A stretch of 64,000 bases of DNA from JAKFDI01 sp036676235 (GTDB lineage Bacteria > Pseudomonadota > Gammaproteobacteria > Burkholderiales > Burkholderiaceae_C), in contig JAKFDI010000021.1 of NCBI GenBank assembly GCA_036676235.1, forward strand, positions 1 through 64,000. Reading direction: 5' to 3'. A program made the position numbers and the translations under genes. Below the pieces are notes generated by a model. The model was not told the origin of the DNA. It saw nothing but the letters and a program-made list of their open reading frames with translations, and made no database searches. Below, piece by piece: positions 9,008 through 19,054 of this stretch; within the stretch, counting starts at the first letter, position 1, and each line of letters begins with the position of its first letter.

Positions 9008-9841
9008 ATGCAAATCCTGCACACCATCGCCGACCTGCGCGCCGCCCTGCGCGACCCCGGCCGCTGCGCCTTCGTGCCCACCATGGGCAACCTGCACGAA
9101 GGCCACCTGAGCCTCGTGCGCCAGGCGAAGACGCATGGCCTGCCGGTCGTCGCGAGCATCTTCGTCAACCGCCTGCAGTTCGCGCCGCACGAGGATTTCG
9201 ACCGCTACCCGCGCACCCTCGCGCGCGATGCACAACTGCTCGAAAGCGCCGGCTGCGACCTCGTCTTCGCGCCCGATGAAGCCGAGCTGTATCCGCAGCC
9301 GCAGAGCTTCAAGGTCACGCCCGATCCGGCGCTGGCCGACATTCTCGAAGGCCACTTCCGACCCGGCTTCTTCACGGGCGTGTGCACGGTCGTGATGAAA
9401 CTCTTCGGCTGCGTGCAGCCGCGCGTGGCGGTGTTCGGCAAGAAGGACTACCAGCAGTTGATGGTCATCCGCCGCATGACCGAGCAGTTCGCGCTGCCGA
9501 TTGCCATCGAGGCGGGCGAGACCTGCCGCGCCGACGACGGCCTTGCGCTCTCGTCGCGCAACGGCTACCTGAGCGAGACCGAACGCGCGCAGGCCATCGA
9601 ACTCGCACGTGCGTTGCGGGCGCTCGCGGCGCGCTGGCGCGGCGAATCGCTGCCGCTGCCGGCACTCGAAGCGCAGGCCGTCGATGCGCTGAACGCTGCC
9701 GGCTGGGAGACGGATTACCTCGCCGTCCGCCGGCGCAGCGACCTCGGCGTGCCCGCGCAGCGCGATGCCGGCGAGCCGCTGGTCGCCCTCGGCGCTGCGA
9801 AGCTCGGCGCCACGCGGTTGATCGACAACATCGAGTTCTGA
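9008..9841 (+). CDS. panC: Pantothenate synthetase (pantoate-beta-alanine ligase)
   Basis: Condenses pantoate with beta-alanine using ATP, via a pantoyl-adenylate. The 277-residue product has the nucleotidyl-transferase signature VPTMGNLHEGHLSLV at residues 23-37 (HIGH-type), GKKDYQQLMVIRRM in the middle, and the KMSKS-equivalent LALSSRNGYLS. The upstream frame is open for 400 bases but overlaps panB and is unlike the family, so the ATG at 9008, two bases after the panB stop, is the start. Beta-alanine supply (panD) is not in the window. A family A repeat begins 4 bp after the stop. Confidence 0.97.
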   Translation: MQILHTIADLRAALRDPGRCAFVPTMGNLHEGHLSLVRQAKTHGLPVVASIFVNRLQFAPHEDFDRYPRTLARDAQLLESAGCDLVFAPDEAELYPQPQSFKVTPDPALADILEGHFRPGFFTGVCTVVMKLFGCVQPRVAVFGKKDYQQLMVIRRMTEQFALPIAIEAGETCRADDGLALSSRNGYLSETERAQAIELARALRALAARWRGESLPLPALEAQAVDALNAAGWETDYLAVRRRSDLGVPAQRDAGEPLVALGAAKLGATRLIDNIEF

Positions 9842-9844
9842 GAT

Positions 9845-9931
9845 GGATCACCCCCTACGCGCTTCGCGCGCCCCCTCAAGGGGGCAACACCAGCGGACCG
9901 GCAGAGCCGGATCCGCGGCGTTTGCTTGATC
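9845..9931 (+). repeat. Stop-codon-proximal 87-bp repeat, family A (copy 1)
   Basis: An 87-bp unit with three dyads in a row: CGCGCTTCGCGCG, CCCCCTCAAGGGGG and CCGGCAGAGCCGG. It starts 4 bp after the panC stop in the same orientation as panC. Near-identical 87-bp copies follow the recJ stop and, reversed, the lysR stop. No T-tract follows, so it is not a classic intrinsic terminator. Confidence 0.85.
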
Positions 9932-9982
9932 GCTGGTTCAGGCGGCTCGGGCGGCGAGCAGCGCCATGAATCACTAATGCGA

Positions 9983-11329
<1,347 letters not shown>

Positions 11330-11397
11330 CGGTGCCCCTCGTCCGATGGGTACATCGGCCGGTCCCCCGAGGGGACGCGGGCCGGCTTGGGAGCGGC
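11330..11397 (-). repeat. Start-codon-proximal repeat, family C (copy 1)
   Basis: Read on the minus strand it contains AAGCCGGCCCGC, a C-run/G-run dyad, CCGGCCG, then GGACGAGGGGCACCG ending immediately at the ATG of dctD. The second copy (62861-62937) ends in the same way at the fbp ATG. It lies between dctB and dctD and carries the ribosome-binding site of dctD. Confidence 0.75.
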
Positions 11398-11435
11398 CCG
11401 GCGCTCGGCCCGCAAACAGGCTGAAAAAGGGTGTC

Positions 11436-13313
11436 TCATGCCGCCTCCAGCATGAGGCGGAACTCCGCGCCGCCGCCCGCGGCATTGCGGCCTTCGAGCC
11501 GGCCGCCGAAGTCCTCCACGATCGCCAGCGACAGCGCGAGCCCAAGGCCCAGCCCCTGGCCCACCGGCTTGGTGGTGAAGAAGGGCTCGAAGAGCCGCGG
11601 CAGCACCTCGGCCGGAATGCCCGGGCCCGCATCGCGGATACAGACCACCACCAAGCGGCCCACAAGCTCGGCCCGGATGCGCAGCACCGGCTCGGGCATA
11701 CCTGCCATCGTCTCCAGACCATTGCGCACGAGGTTGAGCAGCACCTGCTCGAGCCGCACCGCGTCCGCCTTCACGCGCAGCCCCGCGGCCAGCGGCTCGA
11801 CGACGATCGTGGCGCGCAGATCCTGGCGCATCGAATCCACCAGCATCAACGCGTGCTCCAGCGCCTCGGCCACATCCACCGGGCCGAGCGTCGTCGGCTC
11901 CTTGCGCGCGAAGGCCTTCAACTGGCGCACGATGCGGCCCATGCGCGCGGCGAGCTGGCTGATGAGGGCCAGGTTCTCCTTGGTCTCGGCCGTGCGCTCG
12001 TCGTCGAGCAGCCGGATGGCGTTGTCCGACAGCGTGTGCAGCGCCGCCAGCGGCTGGTTCAGCTCATGGCTCATGCCCACCGACATCTGCCCCAGCACCG
12101 CGAGCTTGCCGGCCTGCACCGCGCCGTCGCGCGTCTGGCGCAGGATCTCCTCGGTCTGCTTGAGTGCCGCCACCTTGTCTTCGAGCGCACGATTGGCCGC
12201 GGTGATCTCCGCGGTGCGCCGGGCAATGCGCGTCTCCAGACTCTCGTGCACGGCCACCAGCGCCTGCTGCGCGGCCAGCCGCTCGGCCCGCCGCCGGCGC
12301 GACAGGCGCAGGTACATGAACAGGCCGATGACGAAGGCCGCGCCCAGCGACGCCGCACTGCCGGCCACCGCGGCCGCCACCTTCGCGCCGGCGCGGTCGG
12401 TGAGCATCACCATGCGCCAGCCGAGCCGGCCCACCGGCTTGGCGGTGATCGAGAACTCGGCCACGGCGCCGTCGCGCGTCAGGCGCACCTCGCCGCGGTC
12501 GGCGCCGACGGCCAGCCCCGGCACGAGCGGGCGCAGCACCTGGCCGCCGTACTGTCGCGTCGCGCTCAGGCGCTCGCGCGTGGCGGCCGACATGGGTTCG
12601 AGCGCGCGGTACTTCCAGTCGGCCTCGGAACTCAGCAGGACCACGCCCTCGCGGTCGGCCACGAACACGGCCTCGCCGCTTTGCCGCATCGCCTGCTCGA
12701 AGGGCTCGAGCGCCACCTTCACCGCGATCACGCCCTCGGCGCCGCGCGCGGTGCGCACGCGCGAGGCGAGGAAGTAGCCCGCTTCGCCGGTCGTTGCGCC
12801 GATGCCGTAGAAGCGGCCCACCCGCCCGGCGATGGCGTCCTGGAAGTAGGGGCGAAAGGCATAGCGCTGGTCGACGAAGGTGACCGGCCGGTTCCAGTTG
12901 CTGGCGGCAAGCGTCAGGCCCTCATCGTTCATCAAATAGGCCGCGCTCACGTCGGCGATGCGTGTTGCCGCTTCGAGGTGGCGGTTGGCGGCATCGCGGG
13001 TCGCGGGCGTGTCGGCATCGAGCAGATGGCCCACGCCCGCTTCGAGCGCAATGAGCGACGGCAGGGCCTCGTTGCGCGCCAGCAGCGCTTCGAGGCTGAG
13101 CGCGAAGAACTCGACGCGGCGGGCAGCGGCGCGCTTGTCCGCCTCCAGGTGCGCGGTGTAGGTGGAGTGATGGACCGCCACACCCAGCGCCGCGCACAGC
13201 GCCGCAGCCAGGCCCCAGCGCAACCAGGCCTTCACGCGCGGCGACGCCGGCGTGCGGTGCGGCGGCGCGAAGGACGTGCCGGCGATGGGGCTCACGCGCT
13301 CGGCCAGGGGCAT
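11436..13313 (-). CDS. dctB: Sensor histidine kinase, DctB type
   Basis: A 625-residue membrane kinase. One membrane segment (about 30-48) and a second (about 314-338) flank a roughly 265-residue periplasmic double-PAS/Cache-like domain containing the DctB-typical NWNRPVTFVDQRYAFRPYFQDA. After a coiled linker comes the H-box GMSHELNQPLAAL with His416. The HATPase_c boxes follow: NLVRNGLETM, DAGPGIP, and FEPFFTTKPVGQGLGLGLAL. The HELNQPL form of the H-box is characteristic of the DctB/FixL kinase group. dctD follows downstream after about 106 bp. The ATG at 13313 has only a weak ribosome-binding site, so the exact start is uncertain. Confidence 0.9.
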   Translation of the reverse strand: MPLAERVSPIAGTSFAPPHRTPASPRVKAWLRWGLAAALCAALGVAVHHSTYTAHLEADKRAAARRVEFFALSLEALLARNEALPSLIALEAGVGHLLDADTPATRDAANRHLEAATRIADVSAAYLMNDEGLTLAASNWNRPVTFVDQRYAFRPYFQDAIAGRVGRFYGIGATTGEAGYFLASRVRTARGAEGVIAVKVALEPFEQAMRQSGEAVFVADREGVVLLSSEADWKYRALEPMSAATRERLSATRQYGGQVLRPLVPGLAVGADRGEVRLTRDGAVAEFSITAKPVGRLGWRMVMLTDRAGAKVAAAVAGSAASLGAAFVIGLFMYLRLSRRRRAERLAAQQALVAVHESLETRIARRTAEITAANRALEDKVAALKQTEEILRQTRDGAVQAGKLAVLGQMSVGMSHELNQPLAALHTLSDNAIRLLDDERTAETKENLALISQLAARMGRIVRQLKAFARKEPTTLGPVDVAEALEHALMLVDSMRQDLRATIVVEPLAAGLRVKADAVRLEQVLLNLVRNGLETMAGMPEPVLRIRAELVGRLVVVCIRDAGPGIPAEVLPRLFEPFFTTKPVGQGLGLGLALSLAIVEDFGGRLEGRNAAGGGAEFRLMLEAA

Positions 13314-13642
13314 GTCGACGACGGAAGGATCACGAGACGTACGGCGAAGGGGTCGGCGCGATCTTGCAGCCGCCGAGCGATGCCTGCATCAGCACTTGCG
13401 CGTAGCCGCTGCGACGCAGCCGCGCATGCAGCGGCGGTTTGCCGCACAAGCGGCGGCCCGGATTCCGGCTTTCCGGAATCGACGCTGGGAGCCTGGATGC
13501 CGCGCGGTCGCGCCGTTTCCCTCGTGCCAAGCCGCCTGCCGGCCCGGTTGCGGCCTGCGGGTACGGACGTTGCGTTGTTCGACCCGGCGGCGCGGCCTGT
13601 TGCGGCCGCGCCGGCGAACCATCCACACCGAAGGAGACACGC
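13314..13642. promoter_or_regulatory. Intergenic region between divergent dctB and the TctC-type receptor gene, with a perfect dyad
   Basis: About 330 bp without a gene. It must hold the divergent promoters for dctB (minus) and the Bug/TctC gene (plus). A perfect dyad, GATTCCGG-CTTT-CCGGAATC, lies at 13461-13480 and could be an operator or a small hairpin. No convincing sigma-54 (TGGCAC-N5-TTGC) or sigma-70 pair was found by eye. AAGGAGA precedes the plus-strand gene. Confidence 0.4.
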
Positions 13643-14617
13643 ATGAAACGCAGCCACTTCCTGCGCGCCGCGATTGCCGCAGGCGCCGTTCTCGCCCTGC
13701 CCACCGCCTGGTCGCAGACCTATCCGGACAAGCCCGTTCGCGTCATCGTGCCGTTCGCCGCCGGCGGCACCACCGACATCCTTGCGCGCGTGCTCGCGGC
13801 GCACATCGAGCCCGCGCTCGGGCAGCTGTTCATCGTCGACAACCGCGCCGGCGCGGGCGGGCTGATCGGCGCCTCGGAGATCGCGAGGGCCGCGCCCGAC
13901 GGCTACACGCTCGGCATCGCCACGGTCTCGACCACGGCATCGGCGCCGGCCATCAACCCGAAGACGTCCTACAACCCGCTCACCGACTTCACCTCCATCA
14001 TCAACATCGCGGCCACGCCGAACGTGATCGCGGTGCATCCGAGCTTTCCGGCCAAGGACTACAAGAGCTTCATGGCCGCGGTGAAGGCGGCGCCGGGCAA
14101 GTACACCTTCTCGAGTTCGGGGGTGGGCGGCATCGGCCACCTGCAGATGGAGCTGTTCAAGTCGCTCACCGGCGCGAAGATCACGCACATCCCGTACAAG
14201 GGCGCCGGCCCGGCGCTCAACGACACGGTGGCCGGCCAGGTCAACATGATCTTCGACAACCTGCCCTCGGCCCTCCCGTTCATCAAGAGCAACCGGCTGG
14301 TGGCGATTGCCGTCGCCGCGCCGCAGCGCCTTGCGGCCCTGCCCGACGTGCCGACCTTCAAGGAACTCGGCCTCGAGCCGGTGAACCGCATGGCGTACTA
14401 CGGCATCCACGCGCCCAAGGGCCTGCCGCCGGAGGTGGTGACCAAGGTCTCCGAGGCCGTGAAGAAGACGCTGCAGCGCCCCGACGTGCGCGAACGCATC
14501 GCCGCCACCGGTTCGCTCGTCGTGGGCAACTCTCCCGAGGAATTTGCCGCACAGACCAAGGCCGAGTTCGAGGTATACAAGAAGGTCGTCTCCGATGCGC
14601 ACCTGACGCTCGACTGA
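13643..14617 (+). CDS. Bug/TctC-family tripartite tricarboxylate transporter receptor
   Basis: A periplasmic solute-binding protein of 324 residues. The start at 13643 follows AAGGAGA and opens a signal peptide (MKRSHFLRAAIAAGAVLALPTAWS, cleavage likely after WSQ/TYP). The mature protein starts YPDKPVRVIVPFAAGGTTDILAR, the hallmark of the Bug family. DNRAGAGGLIGA and the THIPYKGAGPALND segment follow. Bug receptors are hugely expanded in Burkholderiales and bind carboxylates, amides or nicotinate; the ligand cannot be read here. No tctA or tctB permease genes are adjacent, so it is an orphan receptor. It lies divergently from the DctB kinase gene, which may control it. Confidence 0.93.
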   Translation: MKRSHFLRAAIAAGAVLALPTAWSQTYPDKPVRVIVPFAAGGTTDILARVLAAHIEPALGQLFIVDNRAGAGGLIGASEIARAAPDGYTLGIATVSTTASAPAINPKTSYNPLTDFTSIINIAATPNVIAVHPSFPAKDYKSFMAAVKAAPGKYTFSSSGVGGIGHLQMELFKSLTGAKITHIPYKGAGPALNDTVAGQVNMIFDNLPSALPFIKSNRLVAIAVAAPQRLAALPDVPTFKELGLEPVNRMAYYGIHAPKGLPPEVVTKVSEAVKKTLQRPDVRERIAATGSLVVGNSPEEFAAQTKAEFEVYKKVVSDAHLTLD

Positions 14618-14691
14618 CGGCGCCCCGCACCCGCCGCGCGCAGGGCGTATTCCCCACGCCCCGCGCGGCAACACACAACGCCGGAGACCGC

Positions 14692-15813
14692 ATGCGAGCC
14701 GCAAGACCCACCTTTTTCGCCGCCTTCCTGATCGCCTCGGCGCTGCATGCGGCACCTGCGCAGGCGGATCTCGTCGTCGGCCAGACCGCCGGCCTCACCG
14801 GCCCGGTCTCCGCCTCCGTCAACGACCTGTCGAATGGCGCGAAGCTCTACCTCGACACCATCAACCGCCGCGGCGGCGTGCACGGCCAGAAGATCCGCCT
14901 GGTGCAGCTGGACGACAAGTTCGATCCCAAGCTCGCCGCTGCCAATGCGGCGCAGCTCATCCGCGAGCAGCAGCCGATCGCGCTCTTCCTCACCCGCGCC
15001 ACGCCGCACACGCAGGCGATCCTGCCGCTGCTGGCGCAGCACCGCATCCCGCTTGTCGCACCGTCCACCGGCGCGATGGTGTTCCACGAGCCGGTGAACC
15101 CCTACGTCTTCAACGTGCGCGCGCCCTATCAGCGCGAAGCGGAGCGCGCCATCGTGCACCTGGGCACCATTGGCCTCGCGCGCATCGCCGTGCTGCGGGT
15201 GGACGACACCTTCGGCGCGGACGCCGCCATCGGCGCGCGCACGGGCTTTGCCGCGATCAAGCAGGAACCGGTGGTCGTCGAGACCTTCAACCGCGCGAAG
15301 CCGGACTTCGGCCCGGCGGTGGGCAAGCTGGTCGCAGCCAACGCGCAGGCGGTGCTCTTTGTCGGCAGCGCCAAGGCGGTGGCCGACGGCACCGCGGCCT
15401 TGCGCGCCGCGGGCTCGCGCGCGCAGGTCGTCACGCTGTCGAACAATGCCTCGGGCAGCTTCGCGGACCTCATGGGCCAGCACGCCCGCGGCACCATCGT
15501 CATGCAGGTGTTCCCGAACGAGCGCTCGCTGGCCGCGCCGCTGGTGAAGGAGGCCGTCGATCTCGCCACCGCGAAAGGCCTGGACGGCGTCTCGCCGGCG
15601 ATGGTCGAGGGCTTCGCCGCCGCCAAGGTGCTGGTCGAAGGGCTGCAGCGCGCCGGCGCCAACCCCACGCGCGAAAAGCTCATCGCCGCACTGAACACGA
15701 TGGGCAAGGTCGACCTCGGCGGCATGGACCTCGGCTTCTCGCCGACGGATCACACCGGCCTGGACTACGTGGACCTGTCCATCATCGGCCGCGACGGCCG
15801 CTTCATGCGCTGA
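14692..15813 (+). CDS. ABC transporter substrate-binding protein, branched-chain amino acid (LivJ) type
   Basis: A periplasmic binding protein of 373 residues with signal peptide MRAARPTFFAAFLIASALHAAPAQA. The Peripla_BP_6 fold is recognisable from IVVGQTAGLTGP-like VVGQTAGLTGPVSASV, GGVHGQKIRLVQLDDKFDP, and the ligand-contact segment LVAPSTGAM. Family members bind branched-chain amino acids, amides or aromatic acids; the ligand is unknown. The start follows GGAGACCGC. It lies 74 bp after the Bug receptor, so co-transcription is plausible, yet no permease or ATPase genes are present. Its last 11 bases overlap the end of the convergent hybrid kinase gene. Confidence 0.9.
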   Translation: MRAARPTFFAAFLIASALHAAPAQADLVVGQTAGLTGPVSASVNDLSNGAKLYLDTINRRGGVHGQKIRLVQLDDKFDPKLAAANAAQLIREQQPIALFLTRATPHTQAILPLLAQHRIPLVAPSTGAMVFHEPVNPYVFNVRAPYQREAERAIVHLGTIGLARIAVLRVDDTFGADAAIGARTGFAAIKQEPVVVETFNRAKPDFGPAVGKLVAANAQAVLFVGSAKAVADGTAALRAAGSRAQVVTLSNNASGSFADLMGQHARGTIVMQVFPNERSLAAPLVKEAVDLATAKGLDGVSPAMVEGFAAAKVLVEGLQRAGANPTREKLIAALNTMGKVDLGGMDLGFSPTDHTGLDYVDLSIIGRDGRFMR

Positions 15814-18652
15814 CGGATGGGCGCCGCGTGCGGCGCAGCGCTTCGAGCAGTTGCCGGCTGTCGATGGGCTTGGTGACGAAGTCGTTCATGCCCGCCTCCA
15901 GCGCCTGCTGCTGCTCCGAGAGCAGCGCCGCGGCCGTCAGCGCGACGATGGGCAGGGTCTTGGCATCGAAGCGCTGGCGCAGCCGCCGCGTGACCTCGAT
16001 GCCGCTGATGTCGGGCATGTGCAGGTCCATCAGCACCGCATCGAAGCGCTCGCCTGCCGCCTGTGCCTCGTCGACCGCCTGCAGCGCCGCCTGACCGTCC
16101 ACCGCCTCCACCGCCTGCGCGCCCCAGCGCTTGAGTGTCTCCACCGCGATGAGCATGTTGACCGGGTGGTCCTCCACCACCAGCACGCGCCAGCCGGCCA
16201 GCGGCAGCGGCGCGTTGCGCGGCCCGCGCCGCGGCAGTGCCGGTGCACGCGCAGCGGTGAGTGGCAGCTCGGCCCAGAAGACGCTGCCCGCGCCGGGGCG
16301 GCTTTCGACGCCCACTTCGCCGCCCATCAGATGCGCGAGTTCGCGGCAGATCGACAGGCCGAGGCCGGTGCCGCCGAAGCGGCGCGTCGTCGATTCATCG
16401 CCCTGCGCGAAAGGCTGGAACAGCCGCGCCTGCACCTCGGGCGCGATGCCGCTGCCGGTGTCGCGCACCTCGAAGCGCAGGCCGGCATCGGCCCGCGCCA
16501 CGTGCAGCTCGATGGCGCCGCACTCGGTGAACTTCAAGGCGTTGCCGAGGTAGTTGACGAGCACCTGCCGCACGCGCGCCGCATCGCCGTTCACGAAGTG
16601 CGGCACGTCGTCGCCGATGCGCAGCGTGAGCGCCAGGCCCTTCTCGCGCGCCGCCGCATCGTTGCCGGCGTGCAGTTGCGCAATCAGCTCGTGCAGGTCG
16701 AAGTCGGCGCTTTCGAGCTGCAGCCGGCCGGCCTCGATCTTCGAGAGGTCGAGCACGTCGGAAATGATGCCGGCCAGCGTCTGTGCGCTCACTGCGGCGT
16801 GGCGCAGGTATTCGTCGCGGCGGCCGCCCGGCTCGCCCTGCGCGAGGCGGATCATGCCGATCACGCCGTTGAGCGGCGTGCGCATCTCATGGCTCATGGT
16901 CGCGAGGAACGCGCTCTTGGCGCGGCTCGCGGCTTCGGCCTCGTCCTTGGCGTGCGAGAGCTGCTCCTTGGCACGGCGCTGCTCGGTGATGTCTTCGGCA
17001 ATCCACAGCCGGCCTTCGCGCGGACGCAGCGGGTCGATGGTCTGCATGCGCAGGCGCACCTGCGAGGTCCGGCCGTCGCGCCAGGCGATCGGCCACTCGA
17101 ACTCTGCACTGCCGGCGGGGTCGGCCTGGCGCACCTGGGCGGCGAAGCGCTCGTAGCTTTCCTCGTCGTCGAACATCACCCGCGTCTGCTGCCCGCCGAG
17201 GCTGCCGACCTCACGCCCGAAGATGCGCTCGAAGGTCGGGTTGACGCGCTGGAACACGCCGTCCCGCAGCAACGCAATGCCGACCACGGCATGGGTGAGG
17301 ATGACCTCCGACTCGAGGCGCACGCGCTCGACCTCGCTGGTGTCGCGCACGGTGGCCACCATGTAGTCGCGCCCGTTCAGCGCGAAGCGCGTGGCCGACA
17401 GCATGGCCGGGATCTCGTGCCCGTTGCGGTGGACCACGCGCGTGGCGAGGTTGGCGACATGGCCGTTGCGCTCGATGCGCTGCCACAGTTCGGCGCGCGC
17501 GGCCTCGTCGACCCAGAAGCCGAGCGACTGCGCCGTGTGGCCGATCGCATCCTGCTCGGCGATGCCGACCATGCGCGAGAGGTTGGCGTTCATCAGCACG
17601 ATGCGCCCTTCGGGCAGCGTGCCGAGCACCAGGCCGTCGGGGTTGGCGCGAAACAGCTGGTCGAGGATCTGCTCCGACTCGCGCCGCCGGGCCTCGGCCC
17701 GCGCCTGCGCGGTCACGTCGCGACCCACGCCGCGCCAGCCGGTGAGTTCCCCCTGTGCGTCGCGCATCGGCTCGCTGCTCAGGCGAAAGGCGACCAGCGA
17801 GCCGTCGGCACGGCGAACCAGCAGTTCCTCGTCGTGCAGCCCCGCGCCGCGTGCGAGGTGCGTGCGCAGCGGCCCCCAGCCCTCGGTCGGTTCGACCACG
17901 CCCTCGAGTTCCCACAGCGCGCGCCCGATCATCGCGCCGGACGGCATCGCCGAGCGCGCGGCAAACCCGGGCGAGAGATACGAGAAGCGGCCCGCCGCAT
18001 CCTGCTCCCACAGCCAGTCGGTGCCGATGCGCAGCAGCTCGCGAAAGCCCGCCTCGCTCTTGCGCGCATGCTCGAGCGCGCGGCGGTGGGTGCGCGCGAA
18101 GAGCAGTGCCGCAAGAAAGCCCGCCGCCATCACCACGGCCAGCGTGTACGCGCGGTTGACCGCGGGCACCACCGCGGCGGCAGCAAGCCCCGGCACCCAG
18201 CCGGCCATCTCGGCCTGGTAGAGCGCGGCAACAGCGCCCACGTTCAGCACGAACAGCGCGAACGCCTGCCGCGGCCCGAGCAGGATGCCGGCCAGCGCGA
18301 TCATCAGCGCCGACACGCCGAACGACTGCGCATGCACGCCGGTGCCGGCCAGCGCAGCCACGGCGCAGTTGACCACCGTGCACAGCAGCATCGTGCAGAA
18401 GGTCGCGAGCCATGGGTGCCCACGCGCGGTCAGCCACCACGTCACGCCGATGAGCACGAGGGTGAGGACCAGCGCCGCGAGCATCGCACCGCGCGCCTGC
18501 GGCGGCAGCCCTTCGAGCAGCAGCACGGCACCGGCGGCGGCCGTCACCACGACGGCGCCGAAGCCGATGAACGCACGCGCAGCCATCAGGTCGAGTTCGT
18601 GGCCGAGCGGCGTGGCCGCGTCGGCACCGGCAAGCGAGGAAGGACGGTTCAC
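15803..18652 (-). CDS. Hybrid sensor histidine kinase/response regulator with three PAS domains
   Basis: A 949-residue inner-membrane hybrid kinase. Residues 25-190 contain about six hydrophobic segments, a MASE-like sensor region. Three PAS domains follow, at about 200-315, 325-440 and 450-565. HisKA carries H588 in ATMSHEMRTPLNGVIGMI. HATPase boxes include NYLGNALKFTECG, DTGSGI and GGTGLGLSICREL. The C-terminal receiver has Asp876 in LMDLHMPDISG. A terminal Hpt domain is absent, so phosphotransfer would need a partner elsewhere. The start is GTG at 18652 with a weak ribosome-binding site; Met23 is an alternative. It is convergent with, and overlaps by 11 bp, the LivJ-type gene. The signal sensed is unknown. 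Confidence 0.9.
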   Translation of the reverse strand: MNRPSSLAGADAATPLGHELDLMAARAFIGFGAVVVTAAAGAVLLLEGLPPQARGAMLAALVLTLVLIGVTWWLTARGHPWLATFCTMLLCTVVNCAVAALAGTGVHAQSFGVSALMIALAGILLGPRQAFALFVLNVGAVAALYQAEMAGWVPGLAAAAVVPAVNRAYTLAVVMAAGFLAALLFARTHRRALEHARKSEAGFRELLRIGTDWLWEQDAAGRFSYLSPGFAARSAMPSGAMIGRALWELEGVVEPTEGWGPLRTHLARGAGLHDEELLVRRADGSLVAFRLSSEPMRDAQGELTGWRGVGRDVTAQARAEARRRESEQILDQLFRANPDGLVLGTLPEGRIVLMNANLSRMVGIAEQDAIGHTAQSLGFWVDEAARAELWQRIERNGHVANLATRVVHRNGHEIPAMLSATRFALNGRDYMVATVRDTSEVERVRLESEVILTHAVVGIALLRDGVFQRVNPTFERIFGREVGSLGGQQTRVMFDDEESYERFAAQVRQADPAGSAEFEWPIAWRDGRTSQVRLRMQTIDPLRPREGRLWIAEDITEQRRAKEQLSHAKDEAEAASRAKSAFLATMSHEMRTPLNGVIGMIRLAQGEPGGRRDEYLRHAAVSAQTLAGIISDVLDLSKIEAGRLQLESADFDLHELIAQLHAGNDAAAREKGLALTLRIGDDVPHFVNGDAARVRQVLVNYLGNALKFTECGAIELHVARADAGLRFEVRDTGSGIAPEVQARLFQPFAQGDESTTRRFGGTGLGLSICRELAHLMGGEVGVESRPGAGSVFWAELPLTAARAPALPRRGPRNAPLPLAGWRVLVVEDHPVNMLIAVETLKRWGAQAVEAVDGQAALQAVDEAQAAGERFDAVLMDLHMPDISGIEVTRRLRQRFDAKTLPIVALTAAALLSEQQQALEAGMNDFVTKPIDSRQLLEALRRTRRPSVSA

Positions 18653-18824
18653 GGGTCGAATCGATGGACGGTTGGATGTAGAAGCCGCGTCGAGACAACT
18701 TGCGCGTACCGCTTCGCCGGGTCGAAAGGCGGTAACCCGCGATTCTGCGCGATGCCGCAGCGTCGCCGCAACCTGCGGTGGCGCCCCATGCCGGCGAACC
18801 GGCGGACCGGCGAATGCGCGACAC
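18653..18824. other. Upstream region of the hybrid kinase gene
   Basis: About 170 bp between the GTG of the hybrid kinase and the 225-bp element. It presumably contains the kinase promoter on the minus strand. Short CCGGCGAACCGGCGGACCGG-type direct and inverted GC-rich repeats are visible at about 18791-18811. No open frame or RNA gene was recognised. Confidence 0.35.
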
Positions 18825-19049
18825 TAGGGCCTGTTAACGCTATGGGAGGGCTCGCGTGACTCGGCAGAACGGTGCCTGCGAGGCGCAAAGCGCAGACGTA
18901 GCGCGTGCTACGGCGAGCATTTGCAACGCGGCAGGCGCCGTTTTGCCGAGATCACCCGAAGGGCCGGTGTCTGGCAGGGCGCAGGGCCGCGTTGCCCTGC
19001 GCCCTGCCAGACACCGGCGCGAGCCCTCCCACAGCGTTAACAGGCCCTA
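18825..19049. repeat. 225-bp MITE-like element with 32-bp terminal inverted repeats and internal hairpins
   Basis: The left end (18825-18856, starting TAGGGCCTGTTAACGCT) and right end (19018-19049) are inverted repeats matching at 31 of 32 positions. Inside are an 18-bp stem (18862-18879 with 18931-18948, two mismatches that are both G-U compatible in plus-strand RNA), a nested hairpin CGTAGC-GCGT-GCTACG (18897-18912), and a perfect 24-bp inverted repeat with a 6-nt loop (18964-18987 with 18994-19017). Almost the whole unit can base-pair. TA dinucleotides bound both ends, as in TA-targeting IS630/Tc1-type MITEs. No second copy is in the window, and no protein is encoded. Confidence 0.8.
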
Positions 19050-19054
19050 ACCCG

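Noticed and set aside
9842..9982. Intrinsic terminator after panC
   Set aside because: Several hairpins are present but none is followed by a T-tract; the sequence is better described as the dispersed family A repeat.
18905..19054. N-terminal extension of the GAF regulator into the 225-bp element
   Set aside because: The extra 50 codons are translated inverted-repeat sequence. The first residues that look like the family come after 19055.
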